A stretch of 51,077 bases of DNA, taken from Tabrizicola sp. (GTDB lineage: Bacteria > Pseudomonadota > Alphaproteobacteria > Rhodobacterales > Rhodobacteraceae). Made by a program: the position numbers and the translations under genes. Below are positions 50,910 through 51,077 of the stretch, piece by piece. The stretch is from contig JAEULQ010000013.1 in NCBI GenBank assembly GCA_016792685.1, positions 1-51,077 on the forward strand, in the 5' to 3' direction. The notes beneath the pieces were generated by a model. That model was not told where the DNA came from. It was given only the letters and a program-made list of their open reading frames with translations, and did no database searches. Each line of letters opens with the position of its first letter. Position 1 is the first letter of the stretch.

Positions 50910-51077
50910 ATGACCGAAGGCTACGACTACATCATCATCGGCGGCGGCTCGGCAGGCTGCGTCCTCGCCGCCCGCCTGACCGAGAATCCTGCCGCCAAGG
51001 TCCTCCTCCTTGAAGCCGGGGGCCGCGACCGGCACCCGTTCTACCACCTGCCCGCAGGCTTCGCGAAGATGACCAAG
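50910..51077 (+). CDS. GMC oxidoreductase / choline-dehydrogenase-like, truncated by window end
   Basis: Only 56 residues are visible and the frame is open at the right edge. [20 protein letters not shown] (5-24) and [20 protein letters not shown] are the FAD-binding start of choline dehydrogenase/alcohol oxidase-type GMC enzymes, a different branch from the GMC gene at 48666. The operon therefore carries two GMC enzymes and continues beyond the window. Confidence 0.88.
   Translation, partial: MTEGYDYIIIGGGSAGCVLAARLTENPAAKVLLLEAGGRDRHPFYHLPAGFAKMTK

Overview
The window is high-GC, densely packed DNA that reads as the chromosome of a heterotrophic alphaproteobacterium, most likely order Rhodobacterales (Rhodobacter/Paracoccus/Roseobacter relatives). 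The reasons are the mass of periplasmic-binding-protein ABC transporters, the Anbu proteasome operon, a DmdA-like demethylase, serine-cycle genes and frequent ATGA/TGATG translational coupling. This placement is inferred from gene content; no rRNA is present. No phage, insertion sequence or CRISPR array was seen.

Layout. (1) 1-4778: a FAD oxidoreductase (cut by the edge) coupled to a DmdA-like GcvT-fold demethylase, an AMP-forming acyl-CoA ligase and a divergent LysR regulator. (2) 4923-7472: two cysteine hydrolases (one a clear nicotinamidase) lying between a broken 3' piece of a short-chain dehydrogenase (SDR) gene and its intact paralogue. (3) 6720-13785 (minus): an operon of enolase-superfamily dehydratase, peptide-type ABC importer (SBP, two permeases, fused double ATPase) and SDR. 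(4) 14117-18058: the Anbu operon (circularly permuted ATP-grasp, alpha-E, transglutaminase, Anbu protease), followed by a convergent small lipoprotein. (5) 18925-24730: a BMP/nucleoside-type ABC importer ending in a CodA-like deaminase with an altered active site, then tRNA-Gln and a BaiN/HI0933-type flavoprotein. (6) 26202-32016: serine-glyoxylate aminotransferase, malyl-CoA lyase and malate-CoA ligase (half of the serine cycle), with a divergent ScfR/RamB-type regulator. (7) 32037-39408: a StyA/StyB-like two-component flavin monooxygenase, an atypical SDR, an AndR-like AraC regulator, an IMPase-like phosphatase, a fusion of a kynureninase-like PLP enzyme with an isatin-hydrolase/formamidase-type cyclase, and a MarR regulator. 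(8) 39449-51077: one long operon behind twin LacI-type operators: Gfo/Idh oxidoreductase, CoA-transferase, enoyl-CoA hydratase, aldehyde dehydrogenase, CUT1 sugar ABC importer, GMC oxidoreductase, SDR, and a second GMC enzyme cut by the edge.

How it works together. Most blocks follow one plan: a divergent or upstream regulator, an importer and two to four catabolic enzymes. The two candidates for undescribed biology are block 7 and block 8. In block 7 the gene set suggests oxidation of an indole-like ring toward anthranilate, with two steps carried on one polypeptide. In block 8 a sugar-type importer and sugar-oxidising enzymes are co-transcribed with CoA-thioester chemistry under a paired LacI-type operator, although no LacI gene is visible. 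All functional pathway statements are inference from family membership and gene order.
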